Shown here: in pieces, positions 11,774-24,924 of the stretch
How positions within the stretch are numbered: position 1 is the first letter of the stretch
How the letters are laid out: each line of letters begins with the position of its first letter
DNA from: Acanthaster planci
Taxonomy: Eukaryota > Echinodermata > Asteroidea > Valvatida > Acanthasteridae
DNA: 64,000 nt
Direction: 5' to 3'
Assembly: GCF_001949145.1 (NCBI RefSeq)
Contig: NW_019091437.1
Location: forward strand, 358,754-422,753
Translations under genes and position numbers: made by a program
Notes under the pieces: generated by a model
What the model saw: the letters and a program-made list of their open reading frames with translations, nothing else
Databases searched by the model: none
What the model was told of the DNA's origin: nothing

Positions 11774-13134
11774 TATCATGACCTGTCGATAAAAACACAT
11801 TGCAATCACCCATGTTCTTGTCACATCATGATATCATAGACTAGTCCCTACCCCACAGTCCAAAGTTTACTCCAATTAAACCATAATGCAGTGACTGCTT
11901 ACCAGACTTCTTGCATTCAGTGACACTTGTGCTGATCTGTTAATACATATAGGAAGAGAAATGTGGGAGCGGTGGACTGGCATATACATGTATGTATGAT
12001 GCAATTAGCTGTTGGCCGAGTACATTTGTCAGTGACTGACATGAAGTCTGTTTACTTGAAGTTCATTTCTTCATGAAGGTTCCTTAACATGATGCTTTCA
12101 GGACAGTACTGGAGATATTGGAGATATTGCCTAGAGGAAGACGAGCGTGACCAACGCTGTTAATTGATGCATCTATTGTCTATGCATGCCGTACAACATT
12201 TTGTATAGCAACAGACTGAGACAAGTTATTTTTACCAAAGTTGAGAGACTCAAAGACACTTCAGGTGGGAAATACAAGTATGTTGCAAGTAATTCAAGAC
12301 AGAGGAACTATAACAAAAGAGTTATTGACTGCTGTGATGTGGGAGATGATGTTTCTACCACACTGCGCCTCTGGGGATGCATAGCACCCTGGGCCTCGTC
12401 CTTTGCGTGCTAAGAGTTGCTTCGGTGTTAAAACATCACATCCCGTATCACAGTAGTAAATAATTGCTAACTGTGTAGTAAGCTAAGTACTATCATGCAT
12501 GTGTTCTCGATATACACGTACAGTGAATACACGTAGAAGCACCGGCACCTGGACCCACTTATAATGCAATATTCAAAACATTAGTACATGTATATGTACT
12601 ACAATGTACATGCACTGAAACTGAAATACATGTAAACTTTGAAAGTCATGGTGGGGGGAGCTTGTATGGACCAAAAAGATTCTAAAGGTGAACCACGTGG
12701 CTACATGTGTTTCTTTTAATTTTCTTCCAAAAATTCTTTCAGCATCTTGAATAAAGAAAAAGGAGCAGAGGGAGATCTCTGAACAGCATTTCCAGTGATC
12801 GCGCTTGATATCTTCTGTTTATAAATCAGATGCAAGCACCACACTAGGTGCTGACAACAAGGCTAGTACTAACCCGGAGTGAAAAATGCCGATGATATGA
12901 TGTCTCTTTGTGAGTCCAGTAAATAAAACATGCCAAGAACTGTCACAAAATTGAGTTACAAAATCCGGAAGACTATGTATAGCTAGGGCAGCCTTCCACA
13001 GATGTTTGTGAAAACTTGCAAAAAAAAAAAAGCATGTGCATTGATGGCAGGAAAATTGCTGGTACCCTATATTATTCAACCGATCGAAGAATATCGCAGA
13101 ATGATTCAAATGTAAAACTGCAAAACGAGGGACG

Positions 13135-13246
13135 TTTGCTCACATGCGAGAGTTTGCAAGGAAATTGCAGGCGAACCTTGGGACAGATACTCAGTGCCAA
13201 ACACTGCAGATGTGTGTTTCCATCGTTCGTGTGAAAGGGCCTAATG
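13135..13246 (+). repeat. Dispersed repeat, copy 1 (GTGTGAA...GGCCTAA end)
   Basis: It shares TGCCAAACACTGCAGATGTG, the following TGTTTCCATC and a GTGTGAA...GGCCTWA end with 52075-52172, in the same orientation. The terminal TAGGCCC...TTCACAC, read on the other strand, resembles ends of hAT-type elements. The left border is indistinct. Confidence 0.55.
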
Positions 13247-14793
13247 CCTCATCTCTCTCTCATGTTAGACTTGGGAGATGGAATGATGCACTGGCCATTG
13301 AATGAGCCAGTTTAACGCCCCACAAAAGTGCATGCATGGAATGAAGCACGTCGCTGGTCATTTGGGAGTGTTCAAATCCATGCTCAAGATCAGCCCCATC
13401 AGTGCATCTGTCTTCTGTGGTCTAAATTGCACTCCCAAGATATTATCCAATACCCACTGAGGTTGGAGGCAACTTTGAGCAAAGGAAAAAGTCATTGCTC
13501 AGTTTATCTCTTCAAACATTGCCATTTGTTTGTAGCCTTATAATCTGGTACTAATCTCTGCCCAACTCTTGAGGACAACATTAGAACTATCTGCAGTAAG
13601 ATGTGTGGCTACCAGTCGTATCTCAATTTCATAGTCTTTTCGTTGTTTTTGTACAAATTTACCCTTTTTCTGCAGGGAGGTGGATACATTTTGCAGGACC
13701 CGTGCACAAAATTATATGAGTAGGTGTACCAGAAATAAGTCTCCTTCCAGCTTTACCTTGGTTTTGATTTTTGTATTTTTTTATTTTATTTTAATTTTTT
13801 TTTTGCTACAACACACAAGGAAGGGCATTCTTAGGGTTTCCATTAATCTTGTGGAAGCTCCATCATATGATTTATCCACTGTGAAGTGGACTATTGTTTC
13901 GTAAATATCACCTGATATTTACAAAACAGTACTTATTTAACAATGTTTATTCACAGCACTTGCACTACTACTCCAGAATCAAGCTGTTGTCTGGCATGCT
14001 TGAGTGAGTGAGGAACTATACGACAAAAGAAATATGCAGTGCTTGTCGTATTTCAAATGCCAACATCCTTAAAGTGGCAGTGAAACTTGGCTGTTTATTG
14101 TGCATGCTCAGTCATCTTACACATGTAACACCTTTCTTGTGGGGTCATAAATTTCATTCATTTGCAGAGCAGTATTTTAGTTCAGTTGGGAAAAAAGGTA
14201 ACAAGAAGTTTTAGAAAAACCAGATAAACCCTCTTGAAACTTTCCAGAAAATGTTTATGTAAAGTAAGTTGTTCATTCCAGTTTATTAAGAGCACGTTTA
14301 TCAGCTCTTGGCATTGTGGCCAGTACATGTAGATATGTAAGACACAGTTTTAGTCATTCTGCCCAGTTCCCACTTTGTGGGCAACTCTCCCACCCCAGAA
14401 GCTGACCTTTTCAAGACTGGAGAGCTGAATATCAGGGCAGTGCAGTGCACATCAAGTTCTCTGTATTCTTAGCAGAATGTGTTTGCCTTGTTTTTCATGC
14501 AGGATTCATGCCCAGTGGATGATTTGGAAGATGTATAAGGTTCTTCTTGAAAATGTCAGTACTAAGTCCTTGTGGTAGGGTTGCTCCTTTGTATGTTCTC
14601 TGCAGTTTGACTGGTGGATGTGCACTGAAGGTGTCTAAATTTAGATCTCCTATCCAAGGGATAAATGTGCCCTGGTCTACCGTATACATTGTATGTTGCT
14701 GATGAAAGACATTTAAAACTAGTGTAATATCTGTAGAAGTCTGTATGTCGTGGCAAGAAAACTAAATGTCAGCTGTTTGTGTTTATTTTACAG

Positions 14794-14826
14794 TGTTCCT
14801 CCTGCGTCACACCGCTCACTGTCAAG
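14794..14826 (+). CDS. Candidate exon 2, completes signal peptide
   Basis: A 33-base segment with excellent splice sites: a pyrimidine-rich tract ending TTATTTTACAG before it and TCAAG|GTAAGG after it. In phase 1 it reads (V)FLLRHTAHCQ plus one base. FLL extends the hydrophobic core supplied by either first exon, and AHC|Q gives a plausible signal-peptidase site. It ends in phase 1, and its last G joined to AA of the 40215 exon makes Glu, giving HCQ-ECSETF. All three frames are open because it is so short, so the frame choice rests on the signal-peptide logic and phase agreement. Confidence 0.45.
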
Positions 14827-15251
14827 GTAAGGATGATGAAGCCTTTTTTTTTTCTTATTAGGGACATTTTTTGCCAGTCAGGCCTTGTTTCCCTTTTATT
14901 TTTCAGGGTTGAGATTTTTCAGCTTTTTAGCTGGTTTTTGCATGGACTTCGGCTTTTTTTCCTCACTGGCTGTGTACAAAAGTACAGGAGATTTTCTCAG
15001 TTCTACTTCTTTATGCCTTATTTCAGCTGTTTTCAGCTATTTTTATCAATGGTCAATCTCACCTCTGATTTTTGTGCCTTGTTTCGATGACTACTACTTT
15101 CAACTGAAAGATTTCTGGTTTAAAAGCAGATGCTAAATTAAACAAAAAGGTCACTTACCTTAATGCATGCATGATAAAAAAATACCTACTTTTATAAATT
15201 TTGCAGATGTAAATCCATATCAGAGCCAGCAACAGACAGAATACACACTAG

Positions 15252-15414
15252 TAATAAGGGAATCAATATGTGCTCGGCTAGTCCCGACAATTTTTTTAGA
15301 CCAGATCAGAAGACTGGAGCTGATTACGGCCGAGCCGAAGACGAGGGACATTACAGCATCCATTCTATTGAGCCAGTCTCAAACAATTGGCCAACACATA
15401 TTAATTCCCTTATT
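15252..15414. mobile_element. Hairpin MITE, about 160 bp
   Basis: The left arm AATAAGGGAATCAATATGTG and the right arm CACATATTAATTCCCTTATT are inverted copies with one mismatch. Both arms are flanked by TA/TTA-like bases, so the target duplication is probably short and hard to fix. Non-coding. Confidence 0.65.
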
Positions 15415-16380
15415 TAAAACCACACCTATCCCATTCATAATTATGCCTTTTTGGAGTCAGAATGTCAAAACAAGTTATGAAAATTACACACATCCAATGA
15501 TTTTGTTCAACTATTTTTGTTCAAACACCCCTCTAACATTGTTATGGTATGTGCCTCTTACGAGAAGTCGTAATCTCTCCTTATATAATTAAGGAGTTTG
15601 CCACATGCATGGCATGTACCCCGTGAGGTGGCAAGAGATCAGCCACAATCATGGACAAAACAGTTTGAAAACACCTTCTGGGAAGCGCAATGAAAAGATC
15701 CCCCCTCTCCACTGTTCGATGTTGCGGTCATATCTTGGACCAAGATTGGACCCGACTTACCCATTGAGAAACAACATTGACAGTGGGCGAGGGGAGAGGC
15801 ATGTTCCAATAAGATTTGTCCAGGATTGTAGCAGGTGCATTATCAGCTGTGTAAGACTGGTCACACGGCAGTGCATTTTGTTCACTACTACATTCAGCCT
15901 CTGTCAATGGTACAGGAAGGAGACAGAATTGGATCTTCAGTACTTGATATGGAAGAACTTTGTTTCACGGATTTCACTAGTGAATGGTTTGGAAAAAGGG
16001 AAAATAAAAATTGGGGATTTTGATTATTTTGATGTTTTGCTTAACAATGGATTTTGTAATAAAGATATTTTCTTTCGAGGCGTTTTTAATTCCCGTTTTG
16101 GCCAAGAAACTGAAAGGTGTGACAAAAAAATCCATTGTATGATTGTATTGTGAACACAATATTGTATACGTGTACCTATGTATATGTAGTGCACATGTAC
16201 TGTACAATGTACATGTACTTTACATGGCCAATGCTGGGAAAGCATGCATCTACCTGACATTGCGCAGTGAATGTAACAAACACAGCATGTCCAAACTCCC
16301 TGTGTTCTGGTTATAGTAAACAACTACTGACGATGAAGGGGGAACTTGGGCCAGTGTTCCTCCTACCAATACTTTTTCAC

Positions 16381-16490
16381 TGAGGGATGGGGCCCCCACT
16401 TGTGGCTTGTCCTATACTGGGGCAGGGCTCAGTGGATCAGTCTACATGTATTAATGTCTGATGCTGAACGGCCTCATAACTGGTCCCCTC
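16381..16490 (+). repeat. C-rich dispersed repeat family, copy A
   Basis: It carries the family order: C-rich run, ACTT...GGC, ...GTCCTATA, GGGGCAGGGCTCAGTGGATC, AGTCTA, TATTAATG, then CTCATAACTGG. It is diverged from copies B and D by scattered changes. Confidence 0.5.
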
Positions 16491-18576
16491 CCTCTGGTAA
16501 TCGTTTGGTCACTGTTGACAAGAATGGTTATGAACGAAGTGAGGACCAGGGTGGTGCTATTGAACTTTGTCCCTACAATGTAAAAGGGCACGAAACAGCT
16601 CAGGAGATGATTTAATTGTCGAAAGCTCTTAGTGAATGTTTAGATAAGACCATTCACGAAAGTTTCTGTACGTATGCATCAATGGTGTAACTACATGTAG
16701 GGCTTAATGTCCAGGGGAAGGGAGCTAAATGTCCGGGGGGGGGCTAAATGTGCAGGATGCACACTAATGTTTTTCAAGGGGGCACTGCAAGAAAAGCTGC
16801 AGCTGTATAGCTATATAATCTCAAAGATTATTCACAGGTTTCAAATTGGGGGAGGGGGGAGAACACGGGCATCCACCAGGGGTAGGGTCCTCCCCCTGGT
16901 TACTCCACCTGTATGTATTTTTCTTTATCATGAATTTTTTTGAAGGTATCCGTGCTTGTGTTTGTATTTACCCAGCAAGTTATGATTTTACTTGTGAGTG
17001 CATACAGTGGCAGTTCTCGCTCGCCATGCAACAAAAAGTTTGTTTGTTGTTTCGTTTCACAAGTAGTCAGCGATGTCCAGGACTTACCTTTCCCTCCATT
17101 TTTGTGTAGTGTAATGGCTTTTCGTCAAGCGTAATGTTTGTTATTTGGAGGGGCACGTTTGATTACTTTGTGGAACAAACGTTTTCTGAACTGCTTATCT
17201 GCCTGAGCATGGCCTAAGTTGGTAAATCAGCATTAAAAGTGCTAAAAATTATTTTCTTGCCGATCTTCTTTGCTGGAAACATTAAAAAGCAGAACTAATT
17301 TTGGCCCATTGAACCACTATGAAGTAGCTTTTTTTAAGGTAGTTGAGACATAAACTATTTAGTTGTAACATTTATATTAAAATGTTGTATGTGTTGCACT
17401 CACAGACCTTAAAATTTAATTCATGTCAGAATGTAGACTACATGTACATTGGGGAGGCCCAGAAAACCCAGTATCACAGCTTTTGGTGCTGTCCTTAGGC
17501 CTTTACGTGGTCGTAAATGGACTTGTTTGAAACTGTGCCCTCGGACTGTTACTCATGCAGTCATAGTGATCATAACAGCAGCATCACCTTATTGCCACGA
17601 TAAAAGAGAAACAGTTGATGAGAAAAGCCGTTCATTTGCAATTCATTTGATGGTGTTGTGGGAGATGAACGTCTGGACCTGTGTACTGTCATTGTAAAAT
17701 AAGTTGGGTTTTAGGCTTATTCATTAGTTGAGAGGTGAAGTGAAATGTTCATGGTTAGCCTCTTCGTCCACTTCTTGTTGTGGATGTCATCTGGATTTTT
17801 TTTCTCTAATTTTTATCACAGGAACAGTGAGGTAAAAACGTGACCAATCTATCAGAAAATGGAATACTAGCAAGTCAGAACTTCTCAATTTACACTCTGT
17901 CGCTTTCTACATCAGAAGGCCAACCGTGTTATCTCCAAACATTTCTTTACTGTGGCATTCAAATAATGTTGCATCAAGTTGTGCTCACATCTGTGAAAGT
18001 GGCAGTGTTTCAGAAATTTTGTGGAATATGATACAAATTTAATGAAGGAGCTATTTACATATGCACTTCAGATACCCTCAATTCGCTTTTCCAAGGCGTC
18101 TTATTTTTGTTTGTCTTTGATCATCGGAAAACTAATGGTTGTTAGAAATTAACAAGAATCAGGCAATCTTGAAAGTGAAAATAAAAAAAGTAAAATGGCC
18201 TTCTACTCTTTCAGAAAAACCCTAAAACCCAAAATGATAAAGCAAAGCTAATCAAAACAGATGCTTAACTTTTTTTTTTCAACTTGGCTTGATACAGACT
18301 GAAGGGTATCAATTCTACATGGTTGCCAATTTCATATGGGCCACAAAGTCACTGGAATATTTGTTTTAAAATCACACAGGACGGCTTTCAATTCCACTGG
18401 CTGGATTAAACATTCAAGTTGATGTCTCTTAAAGAGAGGTAGAATAAATTTAAGGAGAGCTTCACACAAAACTCTTTGGGATTATGGGAATCCAAGGTGA
18501 AATCCCATGCAGTAGCTTTGACATTTACACTGCAGAAAAGTGCGTTGAAAAGTATCCCTGTCGACAGAGATAAAGA

Positions 18577-19495
18577 AAGTAGATTCCCGTTATAGTGCTC
18601 TCAAGGGGACCAAACAGAATTGAGCACAGTGCTATAACCTATTGAATGCATGCACATGTACCTCTATGTACATGTATAAATACATGTATGTGAAATTCCG
18701 TGAAAAAAAAAACTTCTCTTCAAAAACTGCCACGGGACCTCATGCACACTGCATCGCGGCACACGCACTGCATCTACACCCACTGCGACATCCTGACTGC
18801 TACTGCCTACCCATTCATGGACAGTCTAATCGCTGACTTTTCCCAATGACCATGTGACCACAGAAAGTGCGATGTCATTAGAAAACCCAAGTGAAAACAG
18901 ATCTGGCATGTCACACCGAACGTGACACATAAAGGTACAGGGTACACGTACAATTTAAGCAGCTGATTTTATTTATCGGTAGAAAGAAACCTTTAAGTAA
19001 CAAAATACTACATGTAAGTATCTCAATGTTGATTATTGTGTCCTAAACTACATCACGAGAATAAATAAAAAATGCGAAAATAATCACTACAATGTTGCCA
19101 CAGCAAAGCCACGTGGCCGCAGCTCATCGTGGTGAGCACGTGCTCATGATCATGCAGCATGGACGGCCAGTCCAGTGCGTGTCTGCACTAAACTACTGGC
19201 ATCCAGGATGGCCGGCCAATCGCAGCGGCCTTGCGATGTGGTTTCATATGCATTGATTTTCAAAGAATCTGATTTTCCAAGGTTAAGAGCGCTGTAACCG
19301 GAATCATTTTACTTGCGTTATATGGTTCTCGGGACCGGAAATCTCGAGTGTTATATCCTGAAAAGCATTGTAAATGGGAGTGCTATAACCACATAAAAAT
19401 GTACACAGTGAATGGGTGTGCAGTTGGGGAAATGAAAATAGAGCGTTATATCGGTAAGAGCGTTATTTAGGGAACGCTATAACGGGAATCTACTG
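18577..19495. mobile_element. TA-type element with GTAGATTCCCGTTATAG ends
   Basis: The left end (GTAGATTCCCGTTATAGTGC from about 18579) and the right end (GCTATAACGGGAATCTACTG, ending at 19495) are inverted. The right end is followed by TA. At the left the expected CAGT has decayed to AAGT and the TA to GA. Subterminal copies of TATAACG/CGTTATA-type motifs recur at both ends. It is non-autonomous, with no transposase frame. By termini it belongs with the pogo/Tc1-like group. Confidence 0.65.
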
Positions 19496-20227
19496 TAACT
19501 CCCTTTTAAAATCCATGTATGCAGAGCTTTACGTTAGTGTGCTAGGATTTCAGAAAAAAAGAATTGCTGGAATTGATGTATGGGGGGTCATTTATGTAAA
19601 CTATGCTCTGGCCTGATGTGTGCCCAATGATTGTACACAAATGTTTTCATTTCAGTTATTTTGCTCAACTTGGTAAACTGCGTTTTTCAAGCATAATTTC
19701 TCAGTGTCTATGTGTAACTGCCCACCTGAACCACAGTGTCATAAGTTGTGATGCAGTAAAAATTTTATATGGTCACCTGTAACAAAAAATTGTGGCCCGA
19801 CCACTCAGTATCAATATGCCTGATGAATGCCCAAGTATTACATGTCAACCTAAGGCTTTGAAAGGTTAGCTGTTCATCACTTACAGAACATCTGCATGTA
19901 CATGCATGACTGTGGTACAAATACAATATCAAAGCTTCCATATGCCAACATGTGTTTAGACTTAATTACTGCATTAATTTTTTAGAGGCTTGCATCTCCT
20001 GTGGGAGATTCAACAATGTGTGTACTTTTACAGATAATAGTGACCTAGCACGACAAGTACACACACTACAGTACTCATTGCATCTGAATTGAAAAGAGCA
20101 GTGTACCATTGATGGCTTGCATTGCAGTGTGAATGCTTCACAGATGCAGGGCACCGTACCTGCAGACATGCATAGGACAAATGGCCACCACCGCATACAA
20201 CTTGTGCATGTAAGCCTGTGTTACAGT

Positions 20228-20262
20228 GCCTAGTGTACATGTATATGTACATGTACATGTAC
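20228..20262. repeat. ACATGT palindromic tract
   Basis: Overlapping TACATGTA units in tandem. Similar tracts occur near 18655-18690, 22632-22650, 23905-23950, 39240-39320 and 24526-24540. This self-complementary 6-mer is over-represented across the window. Confidence 0.75.
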
Positions 20263-20741
20263 ATTTGGGGGGCAGTGATGTGCACGGGTCTTCATGAATG
20301 CATGAGTGCTACATCAGCGTAGTGAAGTTTTTCCCATTTCATTTTTTTGGCAAAGTGCTAAACTGTATGTATCAATAGTCTCTGTTCTCAGCAAGGTCAT
20401 TTTAAGCTATATGGCTCAGGCACATCATAAATACATTTATAGCACACCTCTTGCTGGTTCTTTATGGTTGGCTAAGACATGGTCATGTAGGATTCACTAG
20501 TAGTACAGGCCTAGTACATGATGAAATTTGCTGCAGCACTGACCAGGGAGCAGATTGTGTGTCATCAAGGTAGCACTAGAAACCAGTAACATCTAATTAC
20601 TAGCTCGTCCAGGTTAATGCACTTTGAACTGGGGGTGAAAATACGTGCAGCTTACAGTGCGGATGCCTCGAAAAGTGTCGCTGGCACTGGCAGCAGAAGT
20701 GGGGAGGGGGGGAGAGTGAGCCCCCACTTTTCCAGCAGGGG

Positions 20742-20845
20742 GACATGGCCCCTCACACTTTTTTGCAGGACCCATAATGGGGTGGGGCTTAATGGATCAG
20801 CCTATTAATGGCTGCTTGATGGTCTCACAACTGGCCCCCACACTG
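20742..20845 (+). repeat. C-rich dispersed repeat family, copy B
   Basis: A well-preserved copy: CCCCTCACACTT, GCAGGACCCATAATGGGGTG, GGGCTTAATGGATCAGCCTA, TTAATGGCTG, GGTCTCACAACTGGCCCCCA. A shorter C-rich ACTTTTCCAGCAGG string just upstream (20720-20740) looks like a partial duplication of its start. Confidence 0.65.
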
Positions 20846-22881
20846 CAATTAGTGCATACATAGCAGCGTGGGAAAACCAGCAAGGTCAAACCACCCGCTC
20901 GCCCCAATTAACGCTATGATGAACTGCGGGCGAATAGGCACAATTGTGAATTGGGAACATGATTGCGTATGTTCATGCACTAGTGTACATTACAAGTACA
21001 TTGTCATTATTACACACATGCATTATCATCTTGAAGCTTTTTTCCAATTAATTCTAACTTAAAGGGTTTGAATGTGTTTCTGTTGAAATGTATAGTAATA
21101 TAGTATCGCACGACCAGATTTCACTTTTTACTTTTGAGAAGTTGGCATCTCTGCAAAGGGCAATTGGGACCGTCACGATGACTCCTTCTCTGTCAGCGTG
21201 CGTATCCCTCAGTGCTGACCCATTTGGGCAGTTGTGAAGTGACTTGCAGTTAAAGTTATGCTCCCTTTGGTAAAAAATACTGCTAGTGAGTGGAAGAATT
21301 ACAGAATTGGGTGTAATTGGAACACACAGAGAATTAAGGATCTCTGCCAACAAAACTTGGTTTGGCTGCAGGAAAAAAAATTAGGGAACTGTAGGGCTGG
21401 CTAGCATTTTGTTCAATTGGCACATGTGGAGTTGAGAGTCTGCAAGATGTACTCAGTGAGAAAGATGTAATAAGTGGAAATAAGAGCTGTCCAACAATAC
21501 AAGAATGTGCATCCGGTGCTGTTTTTCAGAACAGTTGTTGCTGTTATTTTATATGGAGAGTATCTGAAGATCTTGTCAATCTGGATGTGGTCTTACAAAA
21601 TCGCAAAAGTGTCGAATAAACAAGGCTGCACGAATAGAGTCGTCCCAGTGAATATAGGAAGAGAGTCTAGACTGTGTGTTCAAGAGGCATGATGAAATGT
21701 GAAGGGACTCTGCCTGAATGATGTAAGCCAAAGCTGTCTTGTTTCTTTTCCAGATAAACATGAACACATGCTGTATAGGAAGTGATTTCCATTCACGTCT
21801 AGACCTCCACCGGAGGTTGTGCTTTACCGTGGGTTATATTATTAGCCCCATTAATCTGGCAGTGGTTGGAGAAAAGAGGAAATAGGCCAGACCAGATTGG
21901 GAAATAAATCACGATGGCCAATACTTCGAGGAATTTTCCTGTCATGAACCAGCTCCAAGAGTTTTTTTTTTATGGAGGTACATGCACATGTATGAGCAGG
22001 TAATGGCCGCAGTCAATTTGACGCTGATAATCAAGATTGTTACAGGTGGACAAGGTCTTAGAATTATCTTTATGAATGACTAGTTACATGCATTACCAGC
22101 TTTGAAGAAACACTGGAGAATTTGAGGCTAAGAAACAAAACCTAACATTTGAGTAACTTTGAAGAAAATAGGTTGCTATGTTGAAATGATTGTCACATGT
22201 CATGCATCTTCCAAATTTGATACCTTTAGGACAGTCACATAGAGTTATATTAGGGGTTTACTTTGATTTAAACAACGTTTGCTTATTGCTTTTTGTAAGT
22301 AAAGAAATGGCTATATAAGAACTCAAAATGGGAATAGTTGCTGTCTAATGGATACCCTTTCATATGCTTTATTTCTCCATGGTGGAACTCCATGGTGGAA
22401 CACATGATTATATATGCAAGTCTCTGTGAAATCGGTAAGCATGTGGGGGTAGCCCTCCAAGGCCAGCTGTCCATTCATTCATAGGGATCCAAGGCCTTAA
22501 ACAGTTGAACAAGTCAGATCTGTAACAACAGAGGACACTGTTTCTCAAGGCATACACATCTGACCCAGAGCATGCAGCATGCTCTGTTGAGGTTATCAAT
22601 CTGATAGTACTGAGTAATATACCAGTGTAGTGCATGTACATGTACATGTGCAACACCATTGTAACCTACTGTTGTACTGTAGTATGCTTTTCCATACATT
22701 AACACAAAGACATCGCCAGCAGTCTGCCTACAAGCTAAAAAAACTGACAATAAGTTTACTTGCCTATCCTCTTTAGGAAGACCACTGAATATAAAACTTC
22801 TTTACATGCATGTACATGTCGCCAATTTTTCTTACCGGTTGACAGACGTCTGGTACATTTACCATACTTTGTACTTTACAT

Positions 22882-23118
22882 TAATTTCCAGAAATTAGGG
22901 GTCCAAAAGTGTGACATTTTCATGTCCCGTTACATCTGACCTTTGTCATTTGACATGGAAATATCACCAGAATTATTTTCAAACTATTACTATTTGTATG
23001 GCAGGTAATTTGCATTGATTCATCACTCTTGGAAATTAGAAAATGTGTTATGAACTTAAAAATCATATGTCAGATGTAACAGGGACACCAAAAAATGGAC
23101 CCCTAATTTCTGGAATTA
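22882..23118. mobile_element. Hairpin MITE, 237 bp
   Basis: The left arm TTCCAGAAATTAGGGGTCCA and the right arm TGGACCCCTAATTTCTGGAA are an exact inverted match over 20 bases. The similarity continues inwards to GTTACATCTGAC and its complement GTCAGATGTAAC. Non-coding, with no clear target duplication. Confidence 0.75.
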
Positions 23119-23904
23119 CCCTTAACTGTGGTTAATGCTCCATTGAAAAATGCACATTTGTGGATGACAAGGCCATTACTTTTGAGTTTACACTCATATG
23201 AAATCATTTTAGGTTTTTGTCAACAGTTGATGACCTCAGGTTTCATTGCAAATGTATTATTGTGACATGTAGAATTTAAAGTCTGTACTGTTGAACCACC
23301 ATTATAAAGATTATCTTGAAAGGTAGTGTACACCATTGGTTTTTGTCGTAATTTCACAAGATTGGCTGAGTACGGGGTACAAGTTCACTGCAACTTACGT
23401 TCCACTGACTTGTTTCATGTTTGAGTCAACTGCTTTGTGAACAACAGAGAAAAACAGTGCGGCATTTTCAACAATGAAATTGATGATCGTGTAATTTATC
23501 CTGTGTAAAATCCATGAACTACATGGTGTTCATAGTAAGCAAAAAACTGGACTAAACACTGTGTTTTCTTAGAAAGTGCTTCAGTATTTTCCCTGATAAA
23601 CTTGACTTTTTAGGAAATTTTATTACTTTTAGATGACTGATGTCTCACTTGAGTGAAAAATGTGTGATGTCCTTGCATGAAATTCTTCCACACTTTGATG
23701 CTGTCTCATCTTAGTTTCCAGCATAACCATTTCAAGAGCTCACTGAATGGGGTTATTTATTGTCCAGTTGTCTTTCATAAATGTTGTCCACCTTTGTAAC
23801 AGAACTTCACAATATCAGGAATGTGAAACGGAAGTTACATGTAATGGCATGATGCATTATCAGGTATCCAACATAATGTACAGTACAAGCATCACTGTAC
23901 ATAC

Positions 23905-23955
23905 GGTACATGTACAGTGTACAGTGTACATGTACATGTACATTGTACACTGGCA
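23905..23955. repeat. ACATGT/GTACA palindromic tract
   Basis: Dense overlapping TACATGTAC and GTACAGTGTAC units that could fold into small hairpins. Confidence 0.7.
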
Positions 23956-24047
23956 TGCAGTGACCGCAATCGATGGGGAAACCTGCTCAAAGCAAGATCT
24001 ATTTGTACACACTTCAGTGGCCATATCCTTCCCACCATCATTTCCCT

Positions 24048-24145
24048 GGGGGAGTTGTGAGACCATTAGGTATCAGCCATCAATAGACAGACCCGTTAAG
24101 CCCCACCCAATTACAGGACCTGCCAAAAGTGGGGAGGGGTAACTA
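24048..24145 (-). repeat. C-rich dispersed repeat family, copy C (reverse)
   Basis: On the minus strand it reads CCCCTCCCCACTTTTGGCAG, GTCCTGTAATTGGGTGGGGC, TTAACGGGTCTGTCTATTGA, TGGCTGATACC and GGTCTCACAACT, the same order as copies B and D. Confidence 0.65.
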
Positions 24146-24924
24146 TGCCCACTTCCTGATATAAAGGGGACCTCTGGCCCCCTGCCACTGCCATTGCTTT
24201 GTACCCAGTGTCTTCCATGTTCTCTTATTTGTGCACTTGAAGCTATTTCTTTGGAATCACCCATGGCCAACACATAAGATGGACTGAACCAAGTTCAGTG
24301 TGCATGCATTAGTGCTCAAGTCTGTTTGTGCAATTTTGTGAAGACCATGTTTAGTAAAGACCCTGGCCTTGTTTTCTTTGACACAAGCCGATTGGCCTGG
24401 GAGAACACTTGGCGCCGCTTCGGCCAATGGCTTGCAAGTTTACAAGTCTGCTCAGTGTGCAGTACTGAGTCCTCGTGGCCAAGAAGCAACACAGTCTGCT
24501 TGTTTGTGCAGTCTGCATGTACAACATACATGTACATGTAGCTACGGCACCAGGCACCACTCATCCACGCATGCTGTACTTTCTGAGTACATGTACATAA
24601 AAACAAAGCTACATTTTCATCAACATACCAGTGGAAGCTGTGCTGCACCGTGCTGCCCAGAAAGAATTGCCAACTGTGGGGTCTTTGATTTTACCCCCTT
24701 TGGTCTTCACCAGTGTAATTTTATTTTTAACAAACTGCGAAGTATAATGCCAGAAATGTATGCCGAGGCATGCATTAAGATGGATTCATGCGTACGATTA
24801 ATCCGACTTGTGGGGAAGCTCTTAGGTGTGCAAAAGATGTGCAAAGGGTGTGCAGGTGCGATTGCCTGCTTAAAATCAGGAATGCTTCAAATGTACTCTC
24901 TCACACTATGCTATTTCATTACAG

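Larger units (their letters stand above)
10150..14793. other. Presumed intron with one transposon
   Basis: It contains the CAGGG-ended element at 11054-11773 and a dispersed repeat copy at about 13135-13246. An exon-like segment at 13677-13724 has a good acceptor (TTTTTCTGCAG) and the donor AG|GTGTAC, but fits only in phase 2. The remainder is AT-rich non-coding sequence. Confidence 0.45.
14827..24924. other. Large presumed intron rich in repeats
   Basis: It contains a MITE (15252-15414), the TA-flanked element at 18577-19495, another MITE (22882-23118), several copies of the C-rich dispersed family and ACATGT tracts. The open stretches at 15167-15592 and 15605-16153 show no recognisable protein. 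The first overlaps the 15.3-kb MITE, so I treat both as chance. There is no other coding evidence. Confidence 0.5.

Noticed and set aside
13677-13724. 48-base exon-like segment with good acceptor
   Set aside because: It fits only in phase 2 and has a weak donor (GTGTAC). It conflicts with the better-supported exon 2 reading.
15167-16153. Two consecutive open frames of 141 and 182 codons
   Set aside because: The first runs through a MITE (15252-15414). Neither has a recognisable domain, consistent splice sites or coding-like codon use.
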